From: Coffea arabica
Taxonomy: Eukaryota; Streptophyta; Magnoliopsida; Gentianales; Rubiaceae
DNA: 64,000 bases
Direction: 5' to 3'
NCBI RefSeq assembly: GCF_036785885.1
Contig: NC_092316.1
Span: 50,477,001 to 50,541,000 of the forward strand
Shown: positions 1 to 10,109 of the stretch, piece after piece
Position numbering within the stretch: position 1 is the stretch's first letter
Layout of the letters: each line of letters starts with the position of its first letter
Program-made: the position numbers and the translations under genes
The notes under the pieces: generated by a model
Seen by the model: only the letters and a program-made list of their open reading frames with translations
What the model was told of the DNA's origin: nothing
The model's database searches: none

Positions 1-122
1 GAGAAACTCTCCCAACGTTTTCTCTTTCCATTCCCATAGTTTCAAAGATCAGATGTGGGGAATGCAAAAGAGGGGAGTTTGAGATCAGACATGGTCAGCC
101 ATCGAGTCGGTTAATTTTTTCC

Positions 123-173
123 GTCCCACATTGATTACTTGTACAGGAGACAGAGCAGAGGAAAACTATAAAA
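123..173 (+). promoter_or_regulatory. U2 snRNA promoter: USE plus TATA box
   Basis: An upstream sequence element (GTCCCACATTG, 123-133) matches the plant snRNA consensus RTCCCACATCG at all but one base. A TATA box (TATAAAA, 167-173) follows after 33 bp. That spacing is the one known for RNA polymerase II-type plant snRNA genes; polymerase III-type genes such as U6 have about ten bases less. The start of the RNA at 199 lies 32 bp beyond the TATA box, as expected. Both elements are seen directly; polymerase choice is inferred from spacing. Confidence 0.9.
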
Positions 174-198
174 GCTGATTAACTGAACCTTTAAACGC

Positions 199-394
199 AT
201 ACCTTTCTCGGCCTTTTGGCTAAGATCAAGTGTAGTATCTGTTCTTATCAGTTTAATATCTGATACGTGGGCCAACGGCCCACATGATATTAAATGAATT
301 TTTCTGGGGGAAAGGCCCATCACGGTAGCTTGCTACCGGGGCCTTCGAGCGTCGCCCATGCGTTGCACTGCTGCATGGGCCTGGCGCACCCCAC
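199..394 (+). ncRNA. U2: U2 spliceosomal snRNA
   Basis: This encodes the RNA of the U2 snRNP, which pairs with the intron branch site during splicing in the nucleus. The 5' end ATACCTTTCTCGGCC and the stretch that follows match the near-invariant start of U2, including the branch-site pairing element GTAGTA at 232-237. A T-rich Sm-type site lies near 296-307. The 3' half has the expected stem-loops: GTGGGCC/GGCCCAC near 267-283, and GCCCATGCG/CTGCATGGGC near 354-380. The length of about 196 nt fits plant U2. The 3' end is placed by length and the final stem, so it may be off by a few bases. The promoter in front is intact, so the copy looks functional. Confidence 0.93.
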
Positions 395-1530
395 CAAATC
401 TCCATCAAATGTTGTTTCTCGACTTTTAGTTGTATTTGGGGAATGAGCGCTGATCGTTTGTTGCCAAAAAAAAATTTATGCAGACGGGGGCTCTAATAAA
501 TGACACGAAAACCATCTAGTTAAATATAGGTCTCATTTGGCAAATAAATTTTTTGAATGTTTATCTAAAAATTTTATTGTAATTTATTGAGAAATTTTTT
601 AAGATTATTATAATTAAAGTTGTTAAAAAAATTTATAGCAGATAACCAGGCCCAGGTTGTGGAAATTAGTAGATAAAAGAAAGCATACAAAAACCTTAAC
701 ACAAGGGATATGTATTTCTCTCCATTTATTTGAATGTTTGGGAAGAAATGAAATAATTTGAGACTCATATTTCTAGTCTTTTATGGGAAATTTGACATGG
801 GTTTTTTTTGTTAGCCTCCTTAAACTTTAAATAAGTTGGATTAAGCACACCTACATTTGGTTTGATGTTTGACTTCGTCCCAAATCATTCTAACAAATCT
901 TTGCCCTTTCTTTAACAAATATTGTGAGAACTTTTTAACATTGAATCATAATTTCAGAATTTTGTGGATAATTGTAATTCAACTCTCTCTCTCTCTCCTC
1001 TCTAAACCAGTGAAACAATTGGTCACGAAATATAAAATGAGAAATATTTCTTTAACTGCCCTTAGGTTGCCGTGGATTTTCACAAACATATTTATAGAAA
1101 AGACACATCTGTAGAGACCATGCAAAAGCACACCTAAAAACACCAAGAAATCACTTAAAAACATCTAAACAAACACGTTCCTAGAATCTTGAAAATTACC
1201 CAAAACACACTTCAACACCTCTTTTACCATCAAGCCCAATTTCTCTTCGGTATTACGCCCACCACAATAACCCTCTTTCAACCCTTGGCATAACTGCCCC
1301 ACCATCCTCCTCCTTCCCCCTTATCACTTGTTGTATCCCCATCTGCCATCCCACCTTGCAACAATTCCTTCCATCTTTTTTCCATCTTTGATATGCCCCG
1401 CCACCTTTGCCTAGCCTTTAATGTCGAAAGCTAGGGTAGCATTGGTAAGTGGATAGGTGGAAGAGGCTGTAGGGAAGAAAATAAATCAGTGACGTTGACA
1501 ATTTTTGGGGTCATTTTGGACAAATCAAAC
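395..1530. other. Spacer without a recognised gene
   Basis: AT-rich sequence with only short chance open frames. A pyrimidine-rich stretch (CT-repeat near 980-1000) and a C-rich, CCACC-rich stretch (about 1200-1400) are visible. No convincing coding exon, tRNA or snRNA was found. The usual plant snRNA 3' box is not obvious directly after U2. Confidence 0.5.
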
Positions 1531-1876
1531 ACCTCAGCGGCCACTAAACTATTGGTCAAATCATGTTTTGGCCATCAAACTATTTTTCATTAGTAATTGA
1601 CCACTAAATAACTTAATCAATAAACTCGTGACTATTTAGTCGATAATTGCTCTTAATCTGTAAAATTAGCAGTTAATCTGTAAAATAGGGTCGCGTAGTT
1701 GTTGGACAAATTATCTTGCATTTTGCCACTTGCACTACTAATTTCACAGATTAAGAACAATTATCGACTAAATGGTTACGGATTTACTGATTAAGTTATT
1801 TAGTGGTCAATTACTGATGAAAAATAGTTTGATGGCCAAAACATGATCTGACCAATAATTTAGTGGCCGCTGAAGT
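1531..1876. repeat. Foldback element with about 139-bp arms
   Basis: The left arm (1531-1669) and right arm (1738-1876) are near-perfect reverse complements across about 139 bp, separated by a loop of 68 bp. The outer ends read ACCTCAGCGGCCACTAAA on the left and, as reverse complement, ACTTCAGCGGCCACTAAA on the right. Nothing is encoded. The structure fits a MITE or foldback transposon relic. I see no clear target-site duplication, so the superfamily is left open. Confidence 0.85.
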
Positions 1877-1987
1877 TTTTTGCCCTTTTTAAAATCCATA
1901 CAAGCACTTCGTTCAAATACTTTACAAAAACACATATCCACAATAAAATGTATTAGAAAAAATTCTTAAATAAACAACAATCCTAAC

Positions 1988-2032
1988 CGGTGGTGGAGCC
2001 AAGTGCAACCAAGGGAGGGCAATTACCCCTTC
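1988..2032 (+). repeat. Possible hAT-type element end (relic)
   Basis: The string GGTGGTGGAGCCAAG followed by GGGAGGGCAATTACCCC resembles the ends of plant hAT elements of the CAGTGGCGGAGCC type. The complete small hAT element at 9615-10040 starts in a similar way. No partner end or target duplication was found, so this is a tentative call. Confidence 0.3.
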
Positions 2033-2106
2033 CTAATTTTGAAAAGTTTAATAGTTAAGGTAAGAAATTTTAGAATTTTATTTTTTATTTGTTCCCAATA
2101 AAATTT

Positions 2107-2345
2107 GACAAATGCAAGAAAAGAGGGAAAGGAAATAGAGGAGTAAGAGAAGGAGAGGAGGATGATGGCAGGGCAAAGAGGGTGGAGGCGGCCGGGAAAG
2201 AGAGAGAAGGGGGAATGGAGGTGGAGGGGGTGGTGGCAAAAGTGAGGGGCAAATGGTGGCAGAGAGCAGCGATACTAGAGGTGGGGGCGACAGTGATGGA
2301 GGAGGTGATATGATGAGGAATAATGGTGGTGAAAGAGGGAAAAAG
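2107..2345 (+). repeat. Purine-rich, G-run tract
   Basis: About 240 bp in which the + strand is almost all A and G, with many GGAGG, GGTGG and GGGGG runs. The open frames across it (for example 2089-2313) are products of base composition. The tract abuts the left side of the transposon at 2405. It could adopt G-quadruplex structure, but that is inference only. Confidence 0.5.
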
Positions 2346-2404
2346 ATGTGTGTTTTTAGTATTTTGGGTGTATTTTTGATGTTTTGACATATGTTTTTAT
2401 AAAA

Positions 2405-3828
2405 GGGAAAATCATTTAAAACGTCCCTCACATTTTGCAAGATGACTTTTTTCATTATTTACTTTTAAAAGTGTAATTTTACGTCCTTTACAAATTCATC
2501 TTGATCAAATTTGGTCTCTACTTAGATTTCCGACTAATTTTTAGTCGGAATCTACTACGTGCCTTGCACGTGATCATTTTTTTAAGGACAAAATTGTTAA
2601 ATCAAATTTTACATAATCCAATTCATAGTCCCTCATATTTCGCAAAATGCATTTTTTCATCCATAACAATTTACAAAATGAATTAGTTTGTCCCTTACAT
2701 TTCACAAAATGAATTTTTTCATCTCTCACATTTTTCAAAATGAATTTTTTCATCTTTCATTGATCATGTGTACAAATAGTTTTTTTTTTCTTTAAATCCA
2801 TGTATATATCTATTTGATTTCGCCTTAATAGTACGAATACCATGTAATATATCTTTAGTTAATTTCACTTAAACAGGTTAATCGTAATTGTAATATGCTA
2901 TTCAACATATATATATATATATATATATATACAGGGGTTTAAAACTAATAATTTTGTTTTAAACCAAGCATATATCTAGATGATTTCAGCATATGAACCT
3001 ATTCAATATTTGTGACTTTTGTCTTTCAGTAATAATTTATTTATTGAGTTGTATAATAAAACCATCTAATTAATATGTCTTAACTTAAATTCTATAGTCG
3101 TGCTAACAAATTGCAGTTTAAATTTGAAATTTCTATTCACCACTTTTAGGACCAACATTTGAATTATTTGCTTTGTGATTGTTTTAAAATTTGAAAGTGC
3201 CAATCACTTACTTTTTTTTGTCATACTTTTCCTTTGTTTATTTTTTTGTCCAAATTTAATTCAAAATAAATACTCGATAATGTTTAGAATTAAATGTCTT
3301 CTTTGTTTTCAATTTTCGAGTAACGAAATGAATATGAATGAAAAACTAATAATTTTTTAAAAATCCATGTATATATCTATTTGATTTCACCTGAACAGTA
3401 TGAATAGCATGTAATATATATCTATTTGATTTCGCTAGGTGAAATCAAATAGAGATATATAATGTGGTATTCGTACTGTTTAGGTGAAATCAAACATATA
3501 TATATACATGTGTTTAAAAAAATTTATTCGCACACATGATCAATAGGGATAAAAAAAATTCATTGGGAAAAATGTGACGGATGAAAAATTCATTTTGTGA
3601 AATATGAGAGACGAAAAAAATTATTTTGTGAAATGTGAGGGACTATAAATCGAATTATATAAAATTTGATTGACAATTATGTCCTTCAAAAAATGAACAC
3701 ATGCAAGGCACGTAGTGGATTTCGGTCAAAAACTAGTCCGAAACTTAGGTATATGTAAAATTACACTTTTAAAAGTGAAGGACGAAAAAAGTTATTTTGC
3801 AAAATGTGATATTTTGAACGATTTTTCC
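2405..3828. mobile_element. Mutator-type non-autonomous element, copy A
   Basis: A 1,424-bp element begins GGGAAAATCATTTAAAACG and ends in the reverse complement of nearly the same sequence. The inverted arms run for about 400 bp each (roughly 2405-2875 and 3430-3828). It is flanked by a perfect 9-bp direct repeat TTTATAAAA (2396-2404 and 3829-3837), the target-duplication size of Mutator-like elements. Smaller inverted motifs containing CTATTTGATTTCACC lie inside the arms. No open frame longer than about 61 codons exists, so it must depend on a transposase made elsewhere. A second full-length copy lies at 47838-49231. Confidence 0.85.
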
Positions 3829-4084
3829 TTTATAAAATTTGAACTTGGGATGTTCTAATAAGTTACTGTAGCAATGTAGATAAGTTTGTAATAAAACTTT
3901 ATCTATAAAAAATACCTAAAAAAATGATCATAATAAAACTTTGTTTATTAAAAACATGCAAGAAAAAAGGACGATAATAATGTGAGTTGTAATAAAATAC
4001 TGTTGCCCCACCCAAAAAATAGGTACGCTACATGCAGCGCGGTCGGTATCCCGCCCCTTCGTAAAGGACTAGTAATCAAATTAT

Positions 4085-4440
4085 AAGGCAAAGTACAGAA
4101 ATAGATATAGATAGGGCAAAGTACAGAAATAGGAGACACCAAATAATACGAGTTATACTTGATAGGGCAAAGTAGAGAAATAGCAGACGACAATAATATG
4201 AGTTGTACGTTGATTAGGAAGAAATCAACTATTATTAGTTGTACATTGATTAGGAAGAAATCAACTATTTTAAGTAAACGAATAACTCATGTAATAATTG
4301 ATCCATTCGTACATGGACATCTAAGTCTATGGTTACAAGGGAGAGGAAGAAATCAACTATTTTTAGTGAACAAATAACTCGATTAACAATTGATATATTC
4401 TTATATAGAGACCTAAGTCTATGGTTAAAAGAGGAGAGGA
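4085..4440 (+). repeat. Degenerate tandem repeats
   Basis: The unit GGCAAAGTACAGAAATAG occurs near 4087 and 4115, and with one change near 4165. Next, the unit TTGATTAGGAAGAAATCAAC occurs twice (from about 4212 and 4248), and a related AGGAAGAAATCAACTATTTT occurs near 4345. A phrase around CCTAAGTCTATGGTTA also recurs (about 4321 and 4411). No gene is supported here. Confidence 0.6.
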
Positions 4441-4530
4441 CAAAGAAATTTGCATTAATAGAAAGGAAAAAACAAAAATGCTACATAAAGTAGAGAAACA
4501 AACGACTAAAGGATTGTCATTTTCTGCCAA

Positions 4531-4646
4531 AAAATTGCATCATTTTTCGTGATTACATTTCCCTATTACCTTTTTCTCTTACATACATCAAATCGCTACA
4601 GTAACTTTTCCATGAAAAATGACGGAAAATGCAATCTAAACGGAGC
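4531..4646. mobile_element. MITE, common local family
   Basis: The core resembles the TTTTTATCTCACATACATCA motif shared by at least six other copies in this window (10945, 11299, 16225, 51083, 53740, 63522), followed by CTACAGTAA. Short inverted ends are visible (AAAAATTGCATCATTTTTCG against GAAAAATGACGGAAAATGCA). No coding capacity. Confidence 0.6.
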
Positions 4647-4949
4647 CTAAGTATCATAACATAGAAGTCGATGTATCTACCAATGTTGTGGTTGTGGTCT
4701 TTGCTGCAACTTGACCCTTATTTAATAGACGTAGAGGTAAGTTAACTACTCTAGAATGGACCACAAGTTCAAAGAGCACAAGTTTAAACGGTTGTAGAAA
4801 AATTGCTTGGATTCATTTTGTTCAAACATATAAAATATAATCTCATTTGTTCAAAATGTAATTCACTTTCAACAATTTACAAATATAAAACAAAAATTTG
4901 TGGAGCGCACACATAGTGCAAAATTAATTTAGAAAATGTGATTGAACCT

Positions 4950-5440
4950 TACTTTTTTTTTAATCAAATCATGACCGTTAACGTTTAGGGACGGTTGCTA
5001 CCTATCCCATTTTGCTCTAGAAGCGTTAGAGACGGGGATAGCTACAAAAAAGTTGGATGGCTTATTAAGGATAACTCATTATCCTTCCAAAATTAACCTT
5101 TTTGGAATATGGGCGCCAACAAAATCAACGTGTGCAATAATGATTGTTGGCCATCACAAAAGACTTAAAGTCTCGGTGGAGTGGGAGGTTAAGAGTTTAA
5201 ATCTTGCCTCCTATCACTTGTAACTATATGTGATTTCTCCAAATTCATACGGGTGCGTAATGTATCTATTTGATATGTGGTTCAGCCCCGTCTATTTAGG
5301 CTCAGTTGTGTTTTTCCTAAAATAAGTTAGATTAAGAATAGAGTAGATAAGTGATGAGTGATTTAAAAAAAAAATACAAAACCAATGTGCAAAAGAAGTT
5401 CATAGTGTACAAATTGAAGGACCAAGGATAGGAACAGTCA
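4950..5440 (+). repeat. Direct duplication, first unit (contains SINE)
   Basis: This stretch is repeated in the same orientation and diverged form at 5600-5955. Homology starts before the SINE (a T-run followed by ATCAAA and ACCGTTAACG-like sequence) and continues past the SINE A-tail (CAATGTGCAAAAGAAGTTCATAG against CAATCTGCAAAGAAGTTCATAG). The two units therefore arose by segmental tandem duplication, not by two independent SINE insertions. Confidence 0.7.
5163..5375 (+). mobile_element. tRNA-derived SINE, copy 1
   Basis: The head contains a degraded A-box-like region (GGTGGAGTGGGAGG) and a B-box-like region (AGAGTTTAAATCTTGCC). The body passes through GGTTCAGCCCCGTCTATTT and CCTAAAATAAGTTAGATTA to an A-rich tail at 5365-5374. 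The 3' body phrase AATAAGTTAG also ends the SINE at 12217-12440, which suggests a shared 3' module. Confidence 0.65.
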
Positions 5441-5599
5441 ATAGAGAAATTATCCGGACCAATTTTGTTCATTTTGCCCAAGATGTAACTCAATTTGTAC
5501 ACGATGTAACTTATTTTGCACAACATGTAACTATAGAATAAAATTTTGTAAGTTTTCATACATGATGTGAAAAATAATGTACCAATTGAAATCTAGACA

Positions 5600-5955
5600 T
5601 TATTTTTTTTGATCAAATTTTAACCATCAACCTTCCGGAACGATTGCTTTTCGTACCCCATTTCCCAATAATGGCTGTTAGCTATTACAAAAAACTTAAA
5701 GTTTCGATAGAATGGGAGGCCAACATTCAAACCTTACCTCCCATCCCTTGACAGTATATATAGTTCTTCCAAATTTATACGGTTGCGTTGTGTACTTATT
5801 TGGTCCGTGGTTCAGTCCCATCTATTTCTCAATAGGCTCAGTTAGACTTCTCCCAGAATATGTTGGAATAAGAATAGAGCAGGTAAGTGACGAGTGATAA
5901 AAAAAAAAAAACCAATCTGCAAAGAAGTTCATAGGGTACAAATTGACGGTTGGAA
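5600..5955 (+). repeat. Direct duplication, second unit (contains SINE)
   Basis: Partner of the unit at 4950-5440, shifted by about 530 bp. It lacks roughly 90 bp present in the first unit near 5040-5130. Homology covers sequence before and after the SINE tail. Confidence 0.7.
5693..5911 (+). mobile_element. tRNA-derived SINE, copy 2
   Basis: Same element as at 5163-5375: B-box-like ACATTCAAACCTTACC, the phrase GTGGTTCAGTCCCATCTATTT, then CCCAGAATATGTTGGAATAA and an A-tail at 5898-5911. It sits inside the second unit of the duplication. Confidence 0.65.
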
Positions 5956-6816
5956 GTCGAAGAATCCTGATTGGTGGCGACTGGTGAGTGTACGAGACTC
6001 GTCCTGGCAAGCACTAGCAAATAATTTACCCACGTTTGGGAAAAGAGAGAAGCCCGATCATCATCATGCTTGTAGCGTGGCAAAGTGCTAAAGGACAAAA
6101 GACACAGCTGACGTGGGACACGGCTGCCACCGAGTCTTCATCCCATGTATCGGAGCTTCCTGCTTCCCGCAGGTGCTGGCCACACGCCCATCCTCAACTC
6201 CTCACATTCCCCAGCCACGCCCGACACGACCCATTTAGACCGACGTGATACTCTCCCGACTCAATCTCCTCGCAACCCTCTTCGTTAAATCACAAGGGTC
6301 AGTCTTGGATTGCTTAAATCTATTGTTTGTCACACACAATTTCTTGATCTTTTCTTGCCTTCCTGCTCTTGGGTCTTTCTGTTTTTTTTTTTTTTTTTTT
6401 TTTTTTTTGTACTTCCTTGATTGAGACCTCATTTGATAGGGCTGTATTTCTCAGCCAAAAGGAAAAAATCAACTTTCAGCTTAATTTCTTCCATCGTTTC
6501 ATTTTCTTGGGAAGCAGATTATAGGAGACTAGCTCTGGTTTTTCCCTTAAAAATTAGGTATTATAGGCGCTTTTAACGAATTGAAATACCATTTCTTTAT
6601 TTGGTTTTTGTCATCCATGTCTTCTGTGCTGACAGGTGAAGGGGATTAAAGGATAATACAGAGTTGTGGGTCCAGTTTTATGGCTCTTTGCCTAGTATAT
6701 GGTGTGTTGAACTCCAATTTCTGATCTTTGTCTGTTTTTTTTTTTTCTCTTTTCACGATGACAGGGTGTTTGTAATTGAAATCTAATCTGCTAAAGCATC
6801 ACTAGCTAGCGGAGAA
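5956..6816 (+). promoter_or_regulatory. Promoter and 5' leader region of the bHLH gene
   Basis: No coding exon is seen. An ACGTGG G-box/ABRE-type core occurs at 6111-6116. A run of about 28 T lies near 6381-6408. From about 6240 to 6816 the sequence is CT-rich with GT/AG sites that would allow a spliced leader, for example an acceptor ending GACAG near 6764. Exact transcription start and leader introns cannot be fixed from sequence alone. Confidence 0.4.
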
Positions 6817-9040
6817 ATGAGCATGAGTTCAGAGGAAAGTCCTGAATCAACACTTGAACCCGTCAGCAGGGTGGTCCAGACACCAACAACCAAGTAAGCA
6901 CTTGAATTTATAAGAGCATTTATTTGTAATTACTTGTTGAGTATATATATATTTTTTTTACATTTATTAGAGTAGAACAAGGGAGGGATTCTTGGATTAT
7001 ATTCAACCATAGCTGCTTTGATCATGATGTATATAATCTAGTTTTGGGTTACCAGTCAACATCAGAGATATGAACGGCTTATATCTTGACAATAGATGCT
7101 AAGGAATTATGTAAAACTTGATATAGTTCTTTTCTTAACATAACGCTTATCTTAATGGATATGTTGTACTTTTAGATTTCTCAATTTTGTTGATGCAAAG
7201 ATTATATGATTTGATTGGGAAGTGCGTTAGCTGTCAATAGATCTGATACGGTTATGTGTTGTTAATCTATGGATAGTTTAAAAAGGAAGAATACATTAGG
7301 AAAAATAAAAGTATGGTACGATACATCAAACAGGTATCTTTGTTGGGGATAAATGAGGCACTTGATTTTCCTACCAATAGCAGTTTGCCTCTGCATTCAT
7401 TTGAAATCATAGTTAGCATTATTTGGCCCAAGCTTGCTATAATGCCTCCCTTATGAGCATAATAACATCTCGAATCGTTCTGTCATGAGACATCCATGAA
7501 ACTGCTTCATGCCAAATACCTTCTTCTATTCTCTGTGGTTAAGTTGTTCTTTGCAGGACATACTCCCTTGGTGTGTTTCTGGCATTTAACCATAAGCAAT
7601 GGATTGCTTTCCTTGTAAGTTTACTTAATAGAATTCAGAGACCAGTTAGCAAATTTTGGTATTCAAGAAAGTAAATGTTTCTCACCTTCAAAATTTGAAG
7701 AATGTATTTAATCTTTTCCAATAGGCAGTTTGATGTCCTTTGGTGGCTTGTGTCTTTAAAGTTGAAATGAATCTTATTTATGGGAATTTAACAGTTACTT
7801 GTATGGTTTTCTATGTTATTCATGTGAAACCCATTGCTCCTGTTCACCCCCGTCTCATGGCATGGCCAAAGGGCAATTTTGTTCCTGCAAGTAGGTTCTT
7901 CGTTTTAGATCTGCTAAGATATTGATGTGGAAAACATCGTAGGACTGAGAATGTCTCATTGTAATAGAAGTTTTGAGGCTTGTTTTGTAATTTGCATCAT
8001 TGCTGGGAAACATTTTTAGAAATACTAGTGAGTTCTATGTCATTTTATAACAGGTCAAGCTTGTCTTGTATATTGCTTAGATATATCTAAAAACCATGCT
8101 TACACTGCAGGTGCCAGTCCGGCAGGAAGCATCAGGGGAAAGTGCCAAAAAGAATTCACAAGGCTGAGAGGGAGAAAATGAAGCGGGAGCACTTAAATGA
8201 CCTCTTCCTCTCTTTGGCCAATGCTCTCGGTAAGTCCCTGGTTCTCTAAATTTCTTAATGTTCTAGTGATTCTGTCTTCCTCTTTCTACATCTTTCCATG
8301 AAAAAGCCCAATGATCGATCCTCGTTCAATTCCCAAAAGTGCAAACAATACGAACAGTTTGAATGAAATGGATTTTATGTAATTTTATCTTGCAGAAGTG
8401 TCTGAGGAGACAAATGGAAAGGCTTCTGTATTAAGTGAAGCTATTAGATTTGTGAAGGACATGCTTGCTCAGATTGAGTCTCTTAGAAGTGAAAATGCAG
8501 CTTTATCATCAGAATCTCAATATGTGGGTATTTTAGATCCTCAACTGGTATCTCTAGATGTCAATACAAATGTTTAATATGTCCTTATGTTAAAATATCA
8601 TCCCGTTGTAACAACAGATGACTATGGAAAAGGAGGAGCTCCAAGACGAGACTAATTCTTTAGAGTCTCAAATTGCGGAACTGCAAAATCAGGTAAGAGA
8701 GAGAGTAGGCGAAGCAGAACTTGACTTGAATGCAACTCCTGGAGGTCAGTTCGATGGGTCAACACCACATCAAGTTGATGATTGCTTCAGATTTCCTGCT
8801 CTAGGGCCTGCAATTCAGCAACCTCAAAATGTAAAACCTGTATACGTCATCCCATTATGTTCCGATCCCAGTGTTTTCCAACAGCCTGGTAATGCGGAGA
8901 CCGCTTCGAGCCCTCTAACAACGGTGAGCAAACCACAAGCTAGGTACCCCACTCCTGCTGATACATGGACATCGCAACTCCTTGAAAAGCATCCTGATTT
9001 AGGTGGAGGAGATGAACATTGTGGTGGCCGCAGCTGTTAA
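6817..9040 (+). CDS. PYE: POPEYE-like bHLH transcription factor (bHLH47)
   Basis: A nuclear bHLH factor; the family member POPEYE in Arabidopsis represses iron-homeostasis genes under iron deficiency. Four coding exons join in phase: 6817-6893, 8111-8229, 8396-8523 and 8618-9040, giving 248 residues (Arabidopsis PYE is about 240). Basic region and helix 1 are at residues 36-64 (KVPKRIHKAEREKMKREHLN), with Glu47 and Arg51 at the E-box-contacting positions. Helix 2 is at 74-95, followed by a leucine-rich coiled coil to about 135 (LRSENAALSSES, then MEKEELQDETNSLESQ). The C-terminal phrase RYPTPADTWTSQLLEK is typical of PYE. The third intron uses the weak donor GTGGGT; a GTATTT donor four bases on would break the frame. 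Intron 1 is 1.2 kb. Family assignment is firm; the iron role is inferred from homology. Confidence 0.9.
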
Positions 9041-9513
9041 TATACGGTCCATAAGCCCAAATAGAGTACTCACATAGTTGCACTTCTAGTTCCCTTAGTT
9101 TCTCAACTTGCAGTTTACTGCTTTTTAGTTTAGTTGGGTATGCTTTTATGGCAAATACAATTTGAATGTTTTCATGTTTGAGAGGGTGGAAGAATTGACT
9201 CTGATGTCTTTTTAGTATCCAGCAAAATCATCAATCTATTGTAGCATTGGAAATAGATAAGATGTCCAAACAATGCATGATCCTGAAGCAATGCATCCAC
9301 TTTCCTCGAGGTGTTTCCCACTGCCTGCAAAACACAAGATCTAGTTCAGGAGCACTGCTGCTTCCTTTTCTTCTTCCACCAGTTTTACAGACGTCCTTAG
9401 TTTGCTTTTTGAACACAAATATCCTGCATGACATGACTGTTACTATTCTTGATCATCTATTCTATTGTTTGTAGTTTTGTCCTTTGAGTGAGTCGCTGAG
9501 AGGATACATAATT

Positions 9514-10109
9514 TTTTTTTTTACGACACGGGGTATCCGGGCTTTCGACCTAACTAATTCCCCTGTGGCTCGGGAAAGGGCACCATAATCCACTTTGAGC
9601 ATGGTAACTATAGGCATTGGCGGAGCTAGAAAAAAATCTTAGTGGGGGCAAAAATAATATTAAAATTTTTTATTTACTCTTTTTCTAGTTTTTTAAGCAA
9701 AAAAAAAAAAATTACCAACAAGTACAAATGATACGTATATTTCATGAAAAACATAAAAAGATAAACTCAAAATTATTAATGTAATAATAATTGTATTTCA
9801 AAAACAAACTAAGCTATTTACAATTGCTCACGACGAGTTTTCATATTTTGATAATGGTTTGTAATTTTATCATTTTGGACTTCACAAAGTATATTTTTCT
9901 CAATATAAGTAACCAAACTAAATTTTGTGACTCATTCTTTTACATTTTTTCTAAAAAAAACTCTGAGGGCACACTTAAAATTATGTCAAAATTGTATAAG
10001 TATTATAGGAATTTAAGGCCCCACCTTAAATCCGCCCCTGACTATAGGATTCGAACACTGATCGATGTCTTAAATAAGGACTACATGACCGGCCGAGCTA
10101 ACCGTGGGG
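9514..10109 (-). mobile_element. tRNA-derived SINE split by a hAT insertion
   Basis: Read on the minus strand, the element starts CCCCACGGTTAGCTCGGCCGG (A-box-like), has a B box GTTCGAATCCT, and ends in a poly-A run (poly-T at 9511-9522 on +). It is flanked by a 17-bp direct repeat TGAGAGGATACATAATT (9497-9513 and 10110-10126), the signature of target-primed insertion. Without the internal hAT element and its target duplication the SINE is about 162 bp. The tRNA-like head and A-tail place it among plant tRNA SINEs. Confidence 0.85.
9615..10040. mobile_element. Small non-autonomous hAT element
   Basis: A 426-bp element with short inverted ends: left CATTGGCGGAGC, right reverse complement CAGGGGCGGATT. 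A perfect 8-bp direct repeat ACTATAGG (9607-9614 and 10041-10048) flanks it, the hAT target size. It lies wholly inside the SINE at 9514-10109 and is therefore younger. The interior is AT-rich; the open frame at 9791-10132 has no recognisable transposase. Confidence 0.85.

Noticed and set aside
2078-2455. Pro/Ser-rich open frame of 125 codons on the minus strand
   Set aside because: Composition product of the purine-rich tract, and it runs into the transposon at 2405.
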